Shown: positions 21,815-33,667 of the stretch, one piece after another
Layout: each line of letters begins with the position of its first letter
How positions within the stretch are numbered: position 1 is the stretch's first letter
NCBI GenBank assembly: GCA_963576565.1
Contig: OY755038.1
Span: 205,379,013 to 205,443,012 of the forward strand
Source: Aspidapion aeneum
Lineage: Eukaryota > Arthropoda > Insecta > Coleoptera > Brentidae
Direction: 5' to 3'
DNA: 64,000 nt
Notes under the pieces: model-generated
Database searches by the model: none
Told to the model about the DNA's origin: nothing
What the model saw: the letters and a program-made list of their open reading frames with translations, nothing else
Program-made: the position numbers and the translations under genes

Positions 21815-22150
21815 TACTGCGTCTGTTTAGATCGTGTATGGAAAACTTATGTACGTTTATTTTTAAGTAAAAACCTAGTTTATACTCTGCATGTTCTAAA
21901 ACATTAAATAAATTTAATTAAACTGCCATTCATATTTTTTGACACGTGTCGTATACGGCTGGAAATTTTTAATGTCCGTGTCCATAATTATTTTATTCAA
22001 TAGCAATTGTGTTACGTCCACAGGGACAATTAATTATTTTAATGCAATTATTGTTCGACGCTATTTATTAAGTTTTAACATTAAAAGACGACGGCCCTCT
22101 CAAAAATTTTGTAATTTGCCAATTTTGTTTAATTAACTTTTAGTGTTTCA
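21815..22150. other. No feature recognised
   Basis: AT-rich. A 65-residue frame at 21939-22136 has no recognisable motif. Confidence 0.6.
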
Positions 22151-22194
22151 ACTTTTATTTCTTTGTTTGAACAATGATTGATTGGAAACAAAAT

Positions 22195-22433
22195 TTTGAA
22201 ATTCAATTGTCTTTATTCATTTAAAACACGACCTTTAAAGACGAAACGCTCAATTTCCTACACCATCTGAATGGTATTCGACCAACACTCAAATGCAAAA
22301 TGGAAACTGATAAAGATTCGGTTTTACCTTTTTTAGATATTCTTGTCAAACGAAAAGACAGAAACAGTTAAGTCACTGTATATAGGCAACCTACACACAC
22401 GGGACAGTACCTTAATTTTAAGTCTAATCACCA
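22195..22433 (+). pseudogene. Penelope-like fragment with inverted 3' tail at its 5' side
   Basis: 22195-22241 is the reverse complement of the Penelope 3' tail (AATAAAGACAATT, GTCGTGTTTTAAA). It is joined directly to a forward RT fragment, about 22248-22433, matching 4630-4815 of the coding copy (LPFLDILVKR, THTGQYL) with a frameshift and stop. Such inverted joins are characteristic of Penelope insertion. Confidence 0.85.
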
Positions 22434-22860
22434 CCCTTCTCGACAGGGGCCTGGTTATGTATAATTGGTTGAAATTGATGAATTTATACGATTTGAACTG
22501 CAAATAAATACAAATAATGTATTTTGCAGTGGCAAGAATATTTAAACGATTGAAATTTTATGAATTTTTGGTAATTACTTTATCAATATATGTAGCTATT
22601 CATAAATAATACTATTTACAAATGGACACAGACATTTTTTCTCGTAAAACCAGGAGAAGGGAAAAAAGGAAGGTGGGATTAAAAGTGAGAGTTCGGTTCG
22701 GAATTAAGGGCAAGGGTTATTATAGTTTTTTAAGCTTAAGAAAACAATGAAGATAATATATATGCTATAAGTAATTGTCATAAAGTTTATAGAGTTCGTG
22801 GTTTGGAGAAACGTCCAGATTGGAAGGTTTTTCTTTGGTTTGAATTTTAAAGTTATGTCA
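22434..22860. other. No feature recognised
   Basis: Unassigned AT-rich sequence between a Penelope fragment and the THAP-type exons. Confidence 0.5.
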
Positions 22861-23302
22861 TCAAAATATGTGTTCTTGCTCTTGCAAATAAGCAGCGGAA
22901 GTCTTCAGGCTTTCTTCAACAGCTTGGCGTATTAAATCATATTCCAAACGCTTTGTCTTAGATTTTGGACTTTCCCTGAAATGTTCTTCTTTGTTCATAT
23001 ATTTTGGACAGTCGGGAAATTTGGTAGGAATAGCAGCTAAAAATTTAGAAAACCTAAACCTCTGATAGGAATGGAATTTCGCCTCTTTGACCAACTATTA
23101 CCAAAAAAAATTGTTTGTCACCAACACTTTGAAATGCATTTATAAAATATACCCTGTACATTATTTGGGTCAGCTCGGGTCGGCTCTTTGATTTACCTTT
23201 TTTAAGTTTATTTAGTGGCACATCTAATACTTCTCCTGTGTTTGTGAAATATTTTATGGAACGCTCAACTTCCTCACTTTTAAAGTGCAATTCATACACC
23301 TA
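22861..23302 (-). pseudogene. Two exons of a THAP-domain (P-element-type) transposase, fragment
   Basis: On the minus strand an acceptor TTGTTAG precedes an exon (23302-23197) reading YELHFKSEEVERS and GEVLDVPLNKLKK. This is the C-terminal half of a THAP zinc finger, which normally ends V-C-x2-H-F then L-K-x-x-A-x-P. A GT at 23196-23195 and AG at 23038-23037 bound a 160-bp intron. Joining in phase 1 gives KK|AAIPTKFPDCPKYM, completing the THAP AVP-type box. The second exon continues with a charged segment to a stop at 22861. The expected Cys of the C-x2-H pair is Tyr. Upstream exons with the first two Cys and the downstream catalytic exons are not seen, so it is a remnant. P-element transposases carry an N-terminal THAP domain; a host THAP gene is an alternative. 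Confidence 0.6.
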
Positions 23303-23340
23303 ACAATTTTGGAAAAAACATCATTACGAGTATATTAAAA

Positions 23341-24087
23341 AATAAATGGATCCATGACGGATCTGATACATTCCTAGATAGCTTTTAGATTAGCACACTT
23401 CAAGTGAACTCCATGATATATCCGCATTGAAAATACTTTTTTGTTAATATCTCAAAAGCGAAAGCTCATACGAAGCTTTTAGACAAATTATTGAGAGAAA
23501 TAGTCTACTACATTCCAAAAACCGCATATTGATGTAATGCTCCGTTAAAAAGTTAGAATGTTAATTGCCCAAAAACTGTTAGCATCAATGGATAACACTA
23601 TTTTACCTAAAAATTTTATGAAAATCGGTTAAGCGGTTTCAGGGCTATCGTGTTACGGACAGACGTATACACACACACAGACAGACATCACGACGATATT
23701 GCTAAGATAGATCAAAATATACACCCAGTGGCGAATCCAGGATTTTCTGGGGAAAGGGGCCAAAGTGGCAGCAAATACCAATGTATTTATTTTTGTAGTT
23801 TCTCGTAGGTCTGAGCTGTGAAATTTAGCGTCAAAAGGTGGTCCAAATGCGCCGCAGGCGAAAAATGTTGAAAACTTCAGTAGATTTTGTTAACAAATTT
23901 AAATAAGTGATGCAGCAGAACTAAAAAATAATCTTTGTCTGGAGGTGGGGAGGGGGGTGCCCGAGCCCCTCTGCTCTTTCACCCCTGGATCCGCCACTTA
24001 ATACACCCAAATAAAATATTTACCGAGTTATCTCAAAAAAAAATAATACCTTCTCTAGTCGTTGCTGCTCAGGCTAGGAAGGTAAAA
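23341..24087 (+). mobile_element. (AC)n-bearing dispersed repeat, copy 1, with nested hAT MITE
   Basis: Shares ends with 58008-58566: ATGGATCCATGACGGATCTG at the left and TTCTCTAGTC...GGCTAGGAAGGT at the right; the CTTCCTA/TAGGAAG segments are inverted. The core holds GTGTTACGGACAG, a short AC run and CACGACGATA. It is interrupted at 23726-23999. Confidence 0.85.
23726..23999. mobile_element. hAT-type MITE inside the (AC)n repeat
   Basis: The termini are CAGTGGCGAATCCAGG and CCTGGATCCGCCACTT. Flanks TATACACC (23718-23725) and AATACACC (24000-24007) agree at 7 of 8 bases. The uninterrupted sister repeat at 58008-58566 has the empty site CACCCAAATAA. Confidence 0.88.
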
Positions 24088-24510
24088 AACACAATCTAAT
24101 ATATTTATACCATTGACCACTTGGTTGGGAAAAAATCTTCCCGCTTGATAGCATGTTTTCATTTCTTGACAAGTTCTCCATCTTTAGAAAATTTAAAAAT
24201 TTAGTATCTTTTTCCTTGATTACTCTAATTGGTTTTGCAATTTGGAACGGCGCAGCGACCTGGCATCTCTAAAAAAATAGGAACACAATTTTCTGAGCCA
24301 TAAATTCACCAGCACTTATATAAAATAACCTCAATTACAAGGTATTTGAACCGAATTTTTAAAAAAAATAGAACCACTGGATAACCTAGAATTCACTTAA
24401 GGTCGGAACCGAACCGAACCTAAACCCACTATTCCCCTGGCTATCATATTGAATTTTACTTCTGAAGTTCATACGCTTTATATACAGGTCGTGGTGGTCT
24501 AATCAATCTG
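24088..24510. other. No feature recognised
   Basis: Unassigned. A short GAACCGAACC run at 24404-24420 recalls the cores of the foldback elements. Confidence 0.5.
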
Positions 24511-24514
24511 TTTT

Positions 24515-24647
24515 AGCTCACACTACTACTATAAGTAGTGTGAGCTATGGTGAACCTAATTTTTTCGAGAAAAAAAAAGTTGCTCCGATTTCAAAATTTT
24601 TTATATATCTTTGCGTTTCAGATGATTTTGAAACTTTTTTGTTTTGC

Positions 24648-24686
<39 letters not shown>

Positions 24687-25250
24687 ATGTCTGTCTGTAT
24701 GTCTGTCTGTAACGACCAACCCGCATAACTCAAAAACCGCTTGTCCGATTTTAATGAAATTTGGTACCTAAGTTGGGTCTTGGGCCGTGATGGTCCCATT
24801 TAAAAATGAACAAAATCCTCCGAACGCAAGCCAAATAAAAGGGTGGGGGTAGATTCCAAAAATTAGAGTTCATGTGAAAATATGGCGTGTGTGATATCAA
24901 ACGAAAGGTAATTAAGTCTGGAGTTAAACAAAATGAATTTTAAGTTATTTAAAAAAAAGGGTGGGGGTAGATGTCAAAAATTAGAGTTTAAGTGAAAATA
25001 TGGCGTGTGTGATATCAAACGAAAGGTAATTGAGTCTGGAGTTAAACAAAATACATTTTAGTTTTTTCAAAAGGGTGAGGGGTAGATTAAAAAAATTTGA
25101 GTTTAAGTCAAAACATGGCTTGTGTGGTATCAAACGAAAGGTAATTGAGTCTGGAGTTGAATAAAATATATTTCAGTTTTTGATTATATTAGCTTACACT
25201 ATAACAATAGTACCTAGTGTGAGCTTAGGTGCCCATAGATTGGTAGAGTA
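24515..25250 (+). mobile_element. Hairpin-ended (TCTG)n repeat, full copy 2
   Basis: Same architecture as 17648-18388: 5' hairpin, (TCTG)n at about 24646-24712, the ATGAAATTTGG module, three 115-bp tandem units and a 3' hairpin. It is flanked by T-runs on both sides. Confidence 0.9.
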
Positions 25251-25359
25251 TTTTTTACGGTTATGCGCACTTGCAAGGAGATCCCTATCACGCTCGAGAA
25301 GCGGCAAATGCGCGGAAATGTTTGTGTATGTTGGTTTTGAAACGGGTTCATTGCTGCTA

Positions 25360-26180
25360 CAAAATAAGAAGTTTGTATTTAAGAACCGTAAATATTCGTA
25401 GTAATAATGAAGAATTAACCACAAAAATCTATAATATTAAAAGGACTTACAACAGAATGGTTATTCCGAGAAACTAATAAACTCAACGATCTCGATAATT
25501 AAAAACAAACTGAATGTAGCAAATTCTCAAAATAATTATCCGTTGGGTTTTATTAAAATTCCATACGTTCAAGGGATTTTAGAAAACATAAGACGAATAG
25601 CCAAACAGAACAATATAAAAACAGTATATTTATCAGGAAATACGATAAGGCGTTTTGTTACTAAATCAAAACCAGAAAATCTCTCAAATAATAAAGAATG
25701 TATTTACCAAATCTCGTGTGAGTGTGGTAAATTCTATGTAGGTGAAACGAAACGCCCTCTTTAGGTTAAAGTAAATTAACATCTACCCAATTAGGGGATA
25801 TTGAAAAATCCGGTTAAGCGGATTACGCATGGCCAAATGATCACAGGAATCAATGGTCTGAAGCTAAAGTTTTGCATAAGGAGGCGCACTGGCGAAATCG
25901 AAAGTTTATTGAAGCTGCGTTTATAACGCAGAATAAAGAAGTTTTCAGTCAACCAAGCATGGACATACCAAATATATGGAAACCTCTCCTTAAGAAAAGC
26001 AAGCGTCTTAGTATTAAAAACGGGGCGGGCTGTCACACCTGACTGCACACCATGCAGTATAAATAGTAGCCTGTAGTCTAGATTGTTTCGTTTACACTTG
26101 AACATGGATGAAGATACTGACTAACCGAAACGTCGTGTTTAAAATAAATAAACACAATGGAAGTCCAAAATTTTGTTTCA
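25360..26180 (+). pseudogene. Penelope-like element, 3' half, frameshifted
   Basis: Aligns with 4845-5680 of the coding copy: the RT thumb region, PYVQGILENIRRIAK, the GIY-YIG core (CIYQISCECGKFYVGETKRPL, whose frame ends at a TAG at 25762) and the C-terminal region in shifted frames, ending with the same CCGAAACGTCGTG and AATAAATAAACACAATGG tail. It is clearly diverged from the coding copy. Confidence 0.9.
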
Positions 26181-26499
26181 ACTTTTATTATTTTAGAAAT
26201 TACTTGTTATAACAATTAAATGGATTGTCTGTAATTTATGGTTTTTGTTCACATTATTAATTAAAATATTTTGTTTTCTATCCCGTAGAATTAAAGATCT
26301 GAAAAGTAAGCGACATTCGCAAGATTGTTGCCTTTTAACATCAATGCATTTTACACCATGACACTACGTTAAAGGGGAAAAACTGGCATATTTATCATTC
26401 TGTACTAGTGATGAAAATGGAAATTATTAGAAATTTCTGAATGTGTCTCGGAAATATTGGAAATATTAAAAAATATATTATCTTTCATATTTTGTAACC
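26181..26499. other. No feature recognised
   Basis: Unassigned AT-rich sequence after the Penelope tail. Confidence 0.6.
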
Positions 26500-26502
26500 T
26501 TA

Positions 26503-26665
26503 GGCATTCTTAAATTACGCAACGCAAGAATTCAGGATTTTGGACTCCCACCCCCCTCGTAACGCATTATCAAGAAAAAACACATTAAAATAACATTGAG
26601 TGTAACGCAAGGCCAAAATTCTTCTACCCCCCCCCTTGAGCGTTACGTAATTTAAGGATAGGCCC
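26503..26665. mobile_element. Short MITE with TTA flanks (Harbinger-like)
   Basis: Imperfect inverted ends GGCATTCTTAAATTACGCAACGC and GCGTTACGTAATTTAAGGATAGGCCC are flanked by TTA on both sides (26500-26502 and 26666-26668). TTA duplications suit PIF/Harbinger, but three bases are weak evidence. Confidence 0.65.
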
Positions 26666-26944
26666 TTATAAGCATTAAACTTACTATAGAACAATTTTTA
26701 TTTCCGATACTATTGAAGATTTTAAAGAAGTAGATTGGCAAAACGATGTTATTAAGTATGATACTGATGACAGCGATGAAGATATGCCTCTTGCTCGACT
26801 AGTGAATAGTGTAGTGTGTCAAGAATGAGATTTTTGTTGTACAAATTTGACCTTGTTTCTGTATATTTGTTTAAAGAATAACTAATAATTTGTAAAAACT
26901 AAAACTAGGGATTAGGTACCTACTTGTTAAACGAGTACTCTCCT

Positions 26945-27200
26945 TACTCTTCAATTTTCTATCTATTTGTCTTCTGTCTCTTTCTTCGATCCATCTTTGG
27001 ACATAGGCCTTCACCAATATCTTCCACTATTCTCTGTCTGTTGCCATGTGCATCCATCTAGTTTCTGCATGTTTCTTCAAATCGTCCGCGCAACTCATTT
27101 GGGGCCTTCCCTACTTGTTTTATTTTCCCAAGATCTCCAGTTTAAAATACATTTGTTTCATCGATCGTCTTTCTGTCGGATATTATGACCAGCAATTTTC
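26945..27200 (-). pseudogene. LINE (RTE-like) ORF2 C-terminal fragment, inverted copy
   Basis: The reverse complement gives, with stops and shifts, the same C-terminal region as 27299-27535: the ADDLKKHA, W, ATDRE and VQRW pattern. With that copy it forms a head-to-head inverted pair separated by about 100 bp. Confidence 0.75.
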
Positions 27201-27298
27201 AATTCATCAGACTTGTCTCTTAATTTCAGCTGTTAGCTTTTTCTTTTTTAATTTAATAATTTGTCTCTGGTATATATATTATAAAATTAAAATTTAAT

Positions 27299-27550
27299 TA
27301 GAATGGAAATTTGCCGGTCATAATATCAGACAGAAAGACGATCGATTGAACAAATGTATTGTAGACTGGAGACCTTGGGAAAATAAAATAAGTAGGGGAA
27401 GACCCCAAATGAGTTGGGCGGACGATTTGAAAAAACATGCGGGGACTAGATGGATAAAGACGGCGACAGACAGAGAAGAGTGGAACATATTGTGGAAGGC
27501 CTATGTACAAAGATGGACCGAAGAAGGCTAAATAGATAGATAGATATATA
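27299..27550 (+). pseudogene. LINE (RTE-like) ORF2 C-terminal fragment with (TAGA)n tail
   Basis: An open fragment reads GHNIRQKDDR, SRGRPQMSWADDLKKHAG, WIKTATDREEW and YVQRWTEEG then stop. This GRP-W-DD-G-W-A-DR-W-VQRW pattern is the conserved C terminus of RTE-type and related non-LTR ORF2 proteins. A short TAGATAGATAGATATA tail follows, as in LINEs that end in short tandem repeats. Confidence 0.8.
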
Positions 27551-27584
27551 CAGATATTATTATATTCCTCTACTGTTCTATTTT

Positions 27585-27890
27585 TTCTTGGTTTATTCTG
27601 ATCGTGATTTGTCTGTGTTTGTAATGATTTTAGTTTTATTGTAGTTCATACTCAAGCCTATATTTGTAGCTGCTGTATTCTTTCATCATTTTTGTTAGTT
27701 TCTGTCTTATCTGTTATTAAGGCGATATCGTCAGCATACCGTAGGTGGTTCAAGTATTGTCCGCTTGCTTTGATGCCTATTTCGTCCCAATCTAAGATTT
27801 TAAAAACTAAAAATCTTCTAGGGCCTGGTTAAATTGTGTTGCTCAGTTCTGACACCCCTTCTTATGTAGATTGGCTTGGTTCCTTCGTGG
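27585..27890 (-). pseudogene. LINE (RTE-like) reverse transcriptase fragment
   Basis: The minus strand shows a degenerate GVR...(Q)HNLTR segment (equivalent to the RT GVRQGD-SP motif), then LDWDEIGIKASGQYLNHL and the catalytic RYADDIALITD near 27720-27750, followed by frameshifted sequence. Probably the same LINE family as the adjacent C-terminal fragments, but in separate pieces. Confidence 0.75.
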
Positions 27891-28199
27891 ATTTTCAATT
27901 TTCAATTTTCTACTAACGAAAAAAAAATTAGTCGAGGTAGGTCACGAATTATTTCGTTCCAAACTTCTCTCTTTTTGAAGTCGCAATCTACATGCAAAGC
28001 ACTTAATTTCACACAACATTTTCTTAAGTTAAAATAAATCCTTATCCCATAAAACGAAGAAATAAGCTTCCGCAGTTGTTTAGTTATTTATAAATCTAGA
28101 GAGTGCATTAGTAAGTGCACTTATAGGATAGAAAATAGAAAACCCTGGATTATGATATTATTAATCTCATCAGGGTAGCATATTTGGCTGAGGCCCGTT
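27891..28199. other. No feature recognised
   Basis: Unassigned. Confidence 0.5.
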
Positions 28200-28429
28200 T
28201 CGCAAAAGTACGGATGATCCGCAGTGGTTAGGAGAAGTTTTTTTTCCACCAAATATCAACTGGTGGCAACAATTCCCGATGCCATCAATTAAGTTACTAT
28301 ATTTTTCTGATGGATTTTCGATGCGATCAAATGATGCCATCTACTGCAACCGGATCTTGGAGTCGACGGAAGGTTTTGGTGGAGTACATACCCGCACATT
28401 TTTTTCGTTGAGAGTCAAGTTAAAAAAAC

Positions 28430-28725
28430 AGCATGTCTGCAATAAATAGGGCTGCGGCCAAAATTGCGCTAAAGCTATTTGAGGGTAGTAGTTTGTTATC
28501 TGAGGATTCAGACAGAATATTATATTGTATATTGTAGCGGCTTGCGTCTTACATAACTTTGTCATTCGTCATAATGAATTATAGTTTATTGAAGAAGAGG
28601 GAATGAACTTATTGGACGAAATTCTTGACAATGATCAACTTTTTGAAGGAGATATTGCCGAAGTAGATGAAAATGAAAAAAAAAAACAAATAATGAAAAG
28701 TTTTTTTTTGAAAGTTGCCCAATAA
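28430..28725 (+). pseudogene. PIF/Harbinger-type transposase C-terminal fragment
   Basis: After a frameshift near 28535 the plus strand reads IVAACVLHNFVIRHNE, the hallmark A-A-C-V-L-H-N segment near the C terminus of Harbinger (DDE_Tnp_4) transposases, followed by an in-frame stop and an acidic stretch (NLLDEILDNDQLF, EVDENEKKK). Nothing upstream could be assigned to the catalytic core with certainty, so it is a remnant. Confidence 0.6.
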
Positions 28726-29237
28726 AATTTAAAGCATTCAGGCAGAATTTCGTCTTCGTTACACATGTTTTTCCTCCAAAAGTTGAAGGTGAAAAAAGGT
28801 TATGTCCCTTTCCGCTCTTGTCATTTGTGGTCATGATGCTATCGGGTTTTTATTTCAACTAATGGCTTTATATATTTTATCTGATGCTATCAGAAATAAT
28901 GTCAGATTGATGACATATGTCAGCTGTTGGCATCGTAAATCCACCGATGATCGTGACTTCAACAGTTCAACAAATTTACAATCTATTTATTTGGCAATAA
29001 TAAATTCTAATTCACATTTATTAGTTCATATCTTCTATCTGACTTAATTACACATCGTCGTTTAAACGCAGCAAACTACGTACTCACGTGCGGTAAATTT
29101 TCCTTCTCATTTGCCGTCATGTCCGGTAAAATCAAATTTTTGGCATTTTTTAGAAAAATAGCTATCCAAATATTTAACTTATGAAATACCCACATTGGGA
29201 ACAAACAACTAAAACTCTCGGCTACAAGCAGAGGAAA
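28726..29237. other. No feature recognised
   Basis: Unassigned. Confidence 0.5.
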
Positions 29238-29253
29238 GGGTGGCAAAATCGGG

Positions 29254-30951
29254 TACAGGGGTAAAACGGAACACCGGAGTTTTAGGTAAACTGTGCAAGA
29301 ATAAAACCTCTTAGTATCAGATATTTTATCCCCATAACTGGTTCAACTCTCTGCAGTATGATTGGTGTCGGTCGGCTGAGCTTAAGTTGGTTTTTGCTTA
29401 GCATGTGATTATGTGCTGTTTATTGTAAAAATAGCTTGCGCATTTTGTGACAGTAAGTACATTTTTTACAGACTTTTCAAAATTTTGTTTACATTGAACA
29501 ATCAGTGGGCTTATGTATTATTCATAATTAAACACATTGTCCGTAAAATAAGCCTTTTACTGTGTATGATTTTTGTTTGAATTTAACTGGTGCTTTGGGG
29601 CAAAACGAGGTTTTTTCATGGAATAAAACGGGCTAGGGGAAAACTGCTATGAAACGGACGGGTTTTAAAACAGACAGTTGTCGTAGTTCCAGTATGATTG
29701 TATGACCGAGAATTTCAAATTTACATATGGCAACCCTGTGCCCAGATCACACTTCGACCAAAGTTGTTTAGTAAACAACTTCACCGTGTGACGAAGGCAA
29801 GCGTTTTATTATTATTCGTTGAAAAAACAGGTAAGCTAATGAAATTTAGTTAATTTGAAATTAGTAAGGTTGTAACTAAGTTACTATAGTACGTAAATAT
29901 AGCTGTAGATCTTGGAAAATATTTCTCTGTTTATATCTTGTATTGTCATTTTGAGGTTAAGTAGGTGTCGCTTCGAAGTAGACATGATACGCTGTATTGT
30001 GCGTTTCAAGACGATGTGTCCGTTTCAACGCTTCGATAAGAAACAAAAAAGGGTATTCGACATTTTTATTGCAACAACTGTTCTTAAAATAGTTTCTGTT
30101 TGAATAAAAGTTATTTTTGAAGCAATTAATGTCTTTTAATGCGAAAGAAATTTTCAAAACCGCTACTGTCCATTTTAAAACCGTCACTGTCCGTTTCAAT
30201 ACATCGAAGTTTTGAAATGGACAAATGCTACTTTTTCCAAATTTGAATATTACTCAGACCATAAGCTTGCCTATTTTCTTTGAATAGTTCATTTTACAAG
30301 TATATTAATTAAGCTTTCTCCTTACATAATTTTGAATAATTACATTGTCTATAAAATGTCAATTTTACTATTTTTGATAAAGTGTCCACTTCATAGCGGT
30401 TCTCCTGGGTTCTCCCCTACTTTTTATACCCCATTTTGTCCAAAACAAATTTTTTTTTTTGGTACCATCACTGAAAGTTGTAATTTATATTGTCTGCAAG
30501 AAATGGGCGCAAAATTTGTGTGGAAGAGTCGACAGCAATGACTAGGTCGCTGTGCTTTATAAATTTTGAGGATACTAAATTTAATTATTATAAATGTATT
30601 GTTTATTATAACTTTTTATTTTTTAAAGTATTTTAAACTTGGTTACTATTTTAATAAATAAATCTTGTCATACAAAAATATTGATTCCTAATTACAGAAC
30701 CGCTCCGCCCGTTTTGCCACATATAGGTATCCCATTTTACTTCGTATGCGGGGCAAAATAAGGCAAAGTCAACTTTTTACAAAAATGAAAATAAAAGCAT
30801 GATGGAGTTCCAAATCGCTTAGACTGAAAATTAAAAAATAAAGATAACATATCTAGCCAACTTAGTTCGAAATGGCGAACGCAATGGTGATAATTTAGTA
30901 GGAGAAATAAGCATATAAAATTAGGTATCCCATTTTACCCCCCGTTCCCCT
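29254..30951. mobile_element. Candidate terminal-inverted-repeat element (GGGGTAAAACGG ends)
   Basis: The left end CAGGGGTAAAACGGAACACC and the right end GGTATCCCATTTTACCCCCC are imperfect inverses, each beside a TA. Similar motifs recur internally (29592, 30428, 30728). There is no transposase frame. It could be a decayed mariner-type element or a cluster of ends. Confidence 0.38.
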
Positions 30952-33343
30952 ATTAATGTTACGTTAATCAGAGTGGGTCTCATGTGATATATTCTGATAT
31001 ACAGGTAGGTAGTTTTGATTAAAGGCATTAATCAAGCTTGATGGTAATAAACATCTAAATTTATAATAAAACGAATATAAAACTGTTCAACTCATAACAT
31101 GCATGACAATAAAAACCAGTAAGTATATTACGGCTCAAATGAGTCATTAAACATCTAATATTAGATGCACTTGAAGCGTCATTTTAAAGAATTTTAAATA
31201 ACCGTGCCAACTTTTGTTTACCCATTACGATAGTTTTTTCTTTTATAAAAAGATCTTTAATATTATTTAATATGCATTTTTGTTTATTTTAAAATAAAGA
31301 ACATTGCGGCTGCCAAAAATTAAATAATTTTCGCCTTTTTTAACAAAAATGTTCACAAAATACACATTGAAATTTTTATTACTGTGATGCAAAACTCCTT
31401 CTGGCCTCTCTCGGTTAGGTCCTTTGACGGTAGGCAGCCAACAATTCGACAACCGCACACAAAAGCAACCAACAAAGCACAAGGCGAAAGCTTTTTCTCA
31501 AATGTCAAGCACGCAATTGTCAGAAATTTGACGTTTAAGATGTGCGCAAAAGGTTTAATATTATCAGCAAACTTTGTGTGCTGAAAGCTACGTTTACAAT
31601 CAATATTAAAACAACCGTAATTTCATTCAAATTTGACATTTCTGTCCGTACCCATTTATAATGGGCAATTTTTAGGTTATTATATGCCTCGTTTTTATTC
31701 TTTGAAAGCGTATTAGAAAAGTGTGATTTTCATGAATGTTAATGTGTAAACTTTCATAGATAGCACTATCATTTTATCAAAAACGACCGAAAACAAAAAA
31801 TTATTTTTTCTTACCTTAAATTCCAACCAAATTGAGTCAAAACTTGCAATTATTACCAAGGTTCTTGATCAAATTCCAATTCCGCTTTGGTTTAAGTAAC
31901 CGTCAAATTGGCAATGTAAATGATCCTGAACAAACCAATATGTAAAGCTTCTATTAAGCTGGTTCAAAATTGATTGTAAATGTAGCCTAATTGTTTCTTG
32001 CGTGCGTCTTTGCCAGTTTTACCCAGGTCAATAAAAGGTTGTGTAGAAGGGACTGGTTATCTCAAGTTATACTTTTACATAGGTTGCCCACAGAATTTGA
32101 TCAGTCATGTAAATTTAGCTGCACGACTGTAGCTGGGTCATCTGGTTCCCATAAAACATAAGGGTTTAAAGCAACCCGGTGACGTAGATTTTTTAATCTG
32201 GTTACTGTTGGCTAGTCACCTGTGTAATATTATTGGGGGAATTTGGGGTTTTATAAGCTTAGTTTAACGTCACATTTGAACGTCAAAATAACTGTCATTT
32301 AAAAGCGCCATCTTCCCAATTTTATTAGAAGCCTTAGGCACAATTTAAAGATGTGCTAAATAATTAGTATACTGTGGATGTGCTCTACTATAATTAAGCA
32401 AAGACATACATTGGGGTACAACTTATTCCAATATGGCTTCCAGTATACAACAGTCTACTCCAATTTATTTTCGGTTTATATTCAGGGCTGTTTGTGTTTT
32501 TTTAAGTAGGATATTAAAAATCTTTCAAAATATTTGATTGTTTTGATGACGAAAAAAGTTATTGAACTCATTGCCCTCAATATTTTCGAAAGATAAAGAA
32601 ACAAGTCAAACTGTATAAAATTACACCCTCAAAAAATTAAATATTCATTCTTCCAAACCGACTTCAACCAAACTGATTAAAATTTGCCTGAATTCTACGC
32701 TAAGAAGTTTTCTATGCTCGCCTTGTCGGAACAATGAACATTGACAGACAAAGCTAATTTATAACAACTTAGGTAGGTAATACATAAAAGATTAGTTAAA
32801 ATGGAGGGTTGAATAATTTATTTAATTCAAAATTCTAGCTTTTTTGTCAATTTCAAGGCTTATTAAAAACATATTCCTCACTATTTAAAAAAGTGGTAAC
32901 TATACCTTTCATATACTGCTCCTGTTTTTCTTATACACACACGTTCACAATTTGGATTGCTTTGCTGCTTGACGTTATTTGGGTCACCGCTTAGTTTAAA
33001 ACCATTCTAGAGTCGGCAAAATTTATGCGATGCGTGCTTTTGATTGGTCAGCCACCAGTTTTATTTTATTTTGTTTCCTTTTTGTAAACAGCCATTTCGT
33101 TACAACATCCTTTTTGTTTTGTCATCAGTGGTACTTTTTTTTATACTGGTACTTTTCATCCAAACAGGATCAATCGCCCAGTTTCGCAAAGTTTGAGCAT
33201 GGTTAAAGAGATCAGTGGTACTAAAAACATAACCCTCTTGTAAAATAAAATAACATTTATATTGTTTTTGGATAAATTTTTAAAAAAATACGTGTATGTT
33301 TGTAAAATAATTCGTGTGTATTGATTAAGTTTCTATTTTATTA
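30952..33343. other. 2.4 kb without recognised features
   Basis: AT-rich; no repeat ends, RNA genes or conserved frames seen. It may be unique intergenic or intronic DNA. Confidence 0.5.
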
Positions 33344-33351
33344 GGTTGCTG

Positions 33352-33540
33352 CACTGGCGTATATATGGGGGGGCCTGGGGGGCCCGGGCCCCCCCCGAAG
33401 CTGAGATTTTTTTAGATATTTTCGACATATTTCATGAATAAAAACATAAAATAGCATAAAATACGCCCTCATGGGGTCTCGGGCCCCCCCCAAAAACTGC
33501 CTCGGGCCCACCCCGAAACGTTTTTCTATATACGCCACTG
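33352..33540. mobile_element. hAT-type MITE with perfect 8-bp duplication
   Basis: CACTGGCGTATATA...TATACGCCACTG, flanked by GGTTGCTG at 33344-33351 and 33541-33548. The interior carries C and G runs and matches the MITE at 7393-7564. Confidence 0.94.
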
Positions 33541-33667
33541 GGTTGCTGTGTCGTTTTTAACCGTTTTTAACAATGTTGATGTCTCCTTGGGATGCTTTTA
33601 TGTATTGACTGATTTTGTGTAAGTAATATTTGTAATTTTATTTTACATTTACAATTTGTCTGTTACT

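Noticed and set aside
26700..26828. Short acidic frame (DTDDSDEDMPLARLV) suggestive of a transposase C terminus
   Set aside because: Too short and no catalytic sequence nearby; could be chance, so not annotated.
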